A stretch of 23,235 nt of DNA from JBCBAP01 sp038532435 (GTDB taxonomy: Bacteria > Pseudomonadota > Alphaproteobacteria > Rhodobacterales > Rhodobacteraceae), in assembly GCA_038532435.1 (NCBI GenBank), contig JBCBAP010000054.1:1-23235 (forward strand), written 5' to 3'. Below the pieces are notes generated by a model. That model was not told where the DNA came from. It saw nothing but the letters and a program-made list of their open reading frames with translations, and ran no database searches. The stretch's first letter is position 1. Every line of letters begins with the position of its first letter. Of the stretch, positions 22,660 through 23,235 are shown piece after piece. Both the position numbers and the translations under genes were made by a program.

Positions 22660-23235
22660 CCTCCATCGATATCGGCCTCTGGGTCACCGGCGGGTTGCTT
22701 GTCATGGTCGTACTCGGCATGCGGGTCGCCTTCGCAGCGGCACTGGCAGGTCTGGTCGGGCTGGTCTGGATCTTCTGGGCCAAGCGCGGCATGGACCCCG
22801 AGCAGTTCATGTGGGCGCTGACCGTGGCGGTGAAGACCGCGGGCCAGGTGCCCCACTCGAAGGTCGCGAGCCAGGCGTTGAGCCTGATCCCCACCTTCAT
22901 CCTCATCGGCTACCTCGCTTACTATGCGGGCCTGACCAAGGCGCTGTTCGAGGCGGCAAAACGGTGGGTGGGCTGGCTGCCTGGCGGCCTCGGCGTCTCC
23001 ACGGTCTTTGCGACAGCGGGGTTTGCGGCGGTGTCCGGCGCGTCCGTGGCAACGTCTGCAGTCTTTGCCCGGATCGCAATCCCGGAGATGCTGAAGATCG
23101 GATATGACAAGAGGTTCGCGGCGGGCGTGGTGGCCGCGGCGGGGACGCTCGCGAGCCTGATCCCACCGTCGGCGATCCTCGTGATCTATGCGCTGATCGT
23201 GGAGCAGGACGTGGGCAAGCTCCTGCTTGCGGGCT
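22656..23235 (+). CDS. dctM: TRAP transporter large permease, DctM family, truncated by window end
   Basis: The first 193 residues of the ion-coupled large subunit, cut by the window. They begin MTSIDIGLWVTGG and contain GMRVAFAAALAG, the conserved SLIPTFILIGYLAYYAGLTKALFEAAKRW, VGWLPGGLGVSTVFATAGFAAVSGASVATSA, the IAIPEMLKIGYDKRFAAGVVAAAGTLASLIPPS signature and the start of the next helix. The ATG at 22656 overlaps the dctQ stop by four bases. The full gene should be about 430 residues. Confidence 0.94.
   Translation, partial: MTSIDIGLWVTGGLLVMVVLGMRVAFAAALAGLVGLVWIFWAKRGMDPEQFMWALTVAVKTAGQVPHSKVASQALSLIPTFILIGYLAYYAGLTKALFEAAKRWVGWLPGGLGVSTVFATAGFAAVSGASVATSAVFARIAIPEMLKIGYDKRFAAGVVAAAGTLASLIPPSAILVIYALIVEQDVGKLLLAG

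Overview
The window is GC-rich and reads as ordinary, densely packed alphaproteobacterial chromosome. The best guess is the Rhodobacteraceae/Roseobacter group: FucA-like aldolase next to MtnA, a MoeA-MocA fusion behind XdhC, a GspC/PilP-like secreted protein, BCCT and TRAP transporters, and GTG/TTG starts. No rRNA, tRNA, CRISPR array, prophage or intact insertion sequence is visible. The taxonomic call is inference from gene content; no marker was searched.

Layout. (1) 1-1809: the 3' part of a multidomain protein, with a caspase-like remnant, an M15 zinc peptidase domain and an unrecognised C-terminal domain. It is followed by a gap full of hairpins. (2) 2034-3341: metY, O-acetylhomoserine sulfhydrylase. 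(3) 3338-4808, minus strand: a SIMPL-domain periplasmic protein overlapping an APH(6)-type kinase. (4) 4957-5682: a secreted protein with a GspC/PilP-like C-terminus. (5) 5679-8341, minus strand: xdhC and a MoeA-MocA fusion, the molybdenum-cofactor maturation pair for a molybdenum hydroxylase that is not in the window. (6) 8483-10186, minus strand: a BCCT osmolyte transporter with a strong terminator, divergent from a LysR regulator (10407-11318). (7) 11319-12291: about 970 bases without a convincing gene. (8) 12292-14742: mtnA, a convergent glyoxalase-related small protein and a class II aldolase. (9) 14782-16622: promoter and aspS. (10) 16656-18608, minus strand: a membrane-anchored pentapeptide-repeat protein. 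(11) 18772-20701: azoR, a terminator, a nitroreductase and an EI24/CysZ-like membrane protein. (12) 20941-23235: a TRAP transporter operon, dctP-dctQ-dctM, cut by the window end.

How the genes may work together. The most coherent theme is sulfur and methylthio recycling. MtnA makes 5-methylthioribulose-1-phosphate, a FucA-type aldolase next door could cleave it to DHAP and methylthioacetaldehyde (the DHAP shunt), and MetY, about 9 kb upstream, could reassimilate methanethiol or sulfide. The transport genes (BCCT, TRAP) fit a marine or saline heterotroph.

Items most worth a second look: the caspase/M15 fusion with its unidentified C-terminal domain, the mtnA-aldolase locus with an embedded glyoxalase-like gene, the triple AAACCTT element between LysR and the BCCT gene, a hairpin covering the azoR ribosome-binding site, and a terminator-like hairpin between dctP and dctQ.
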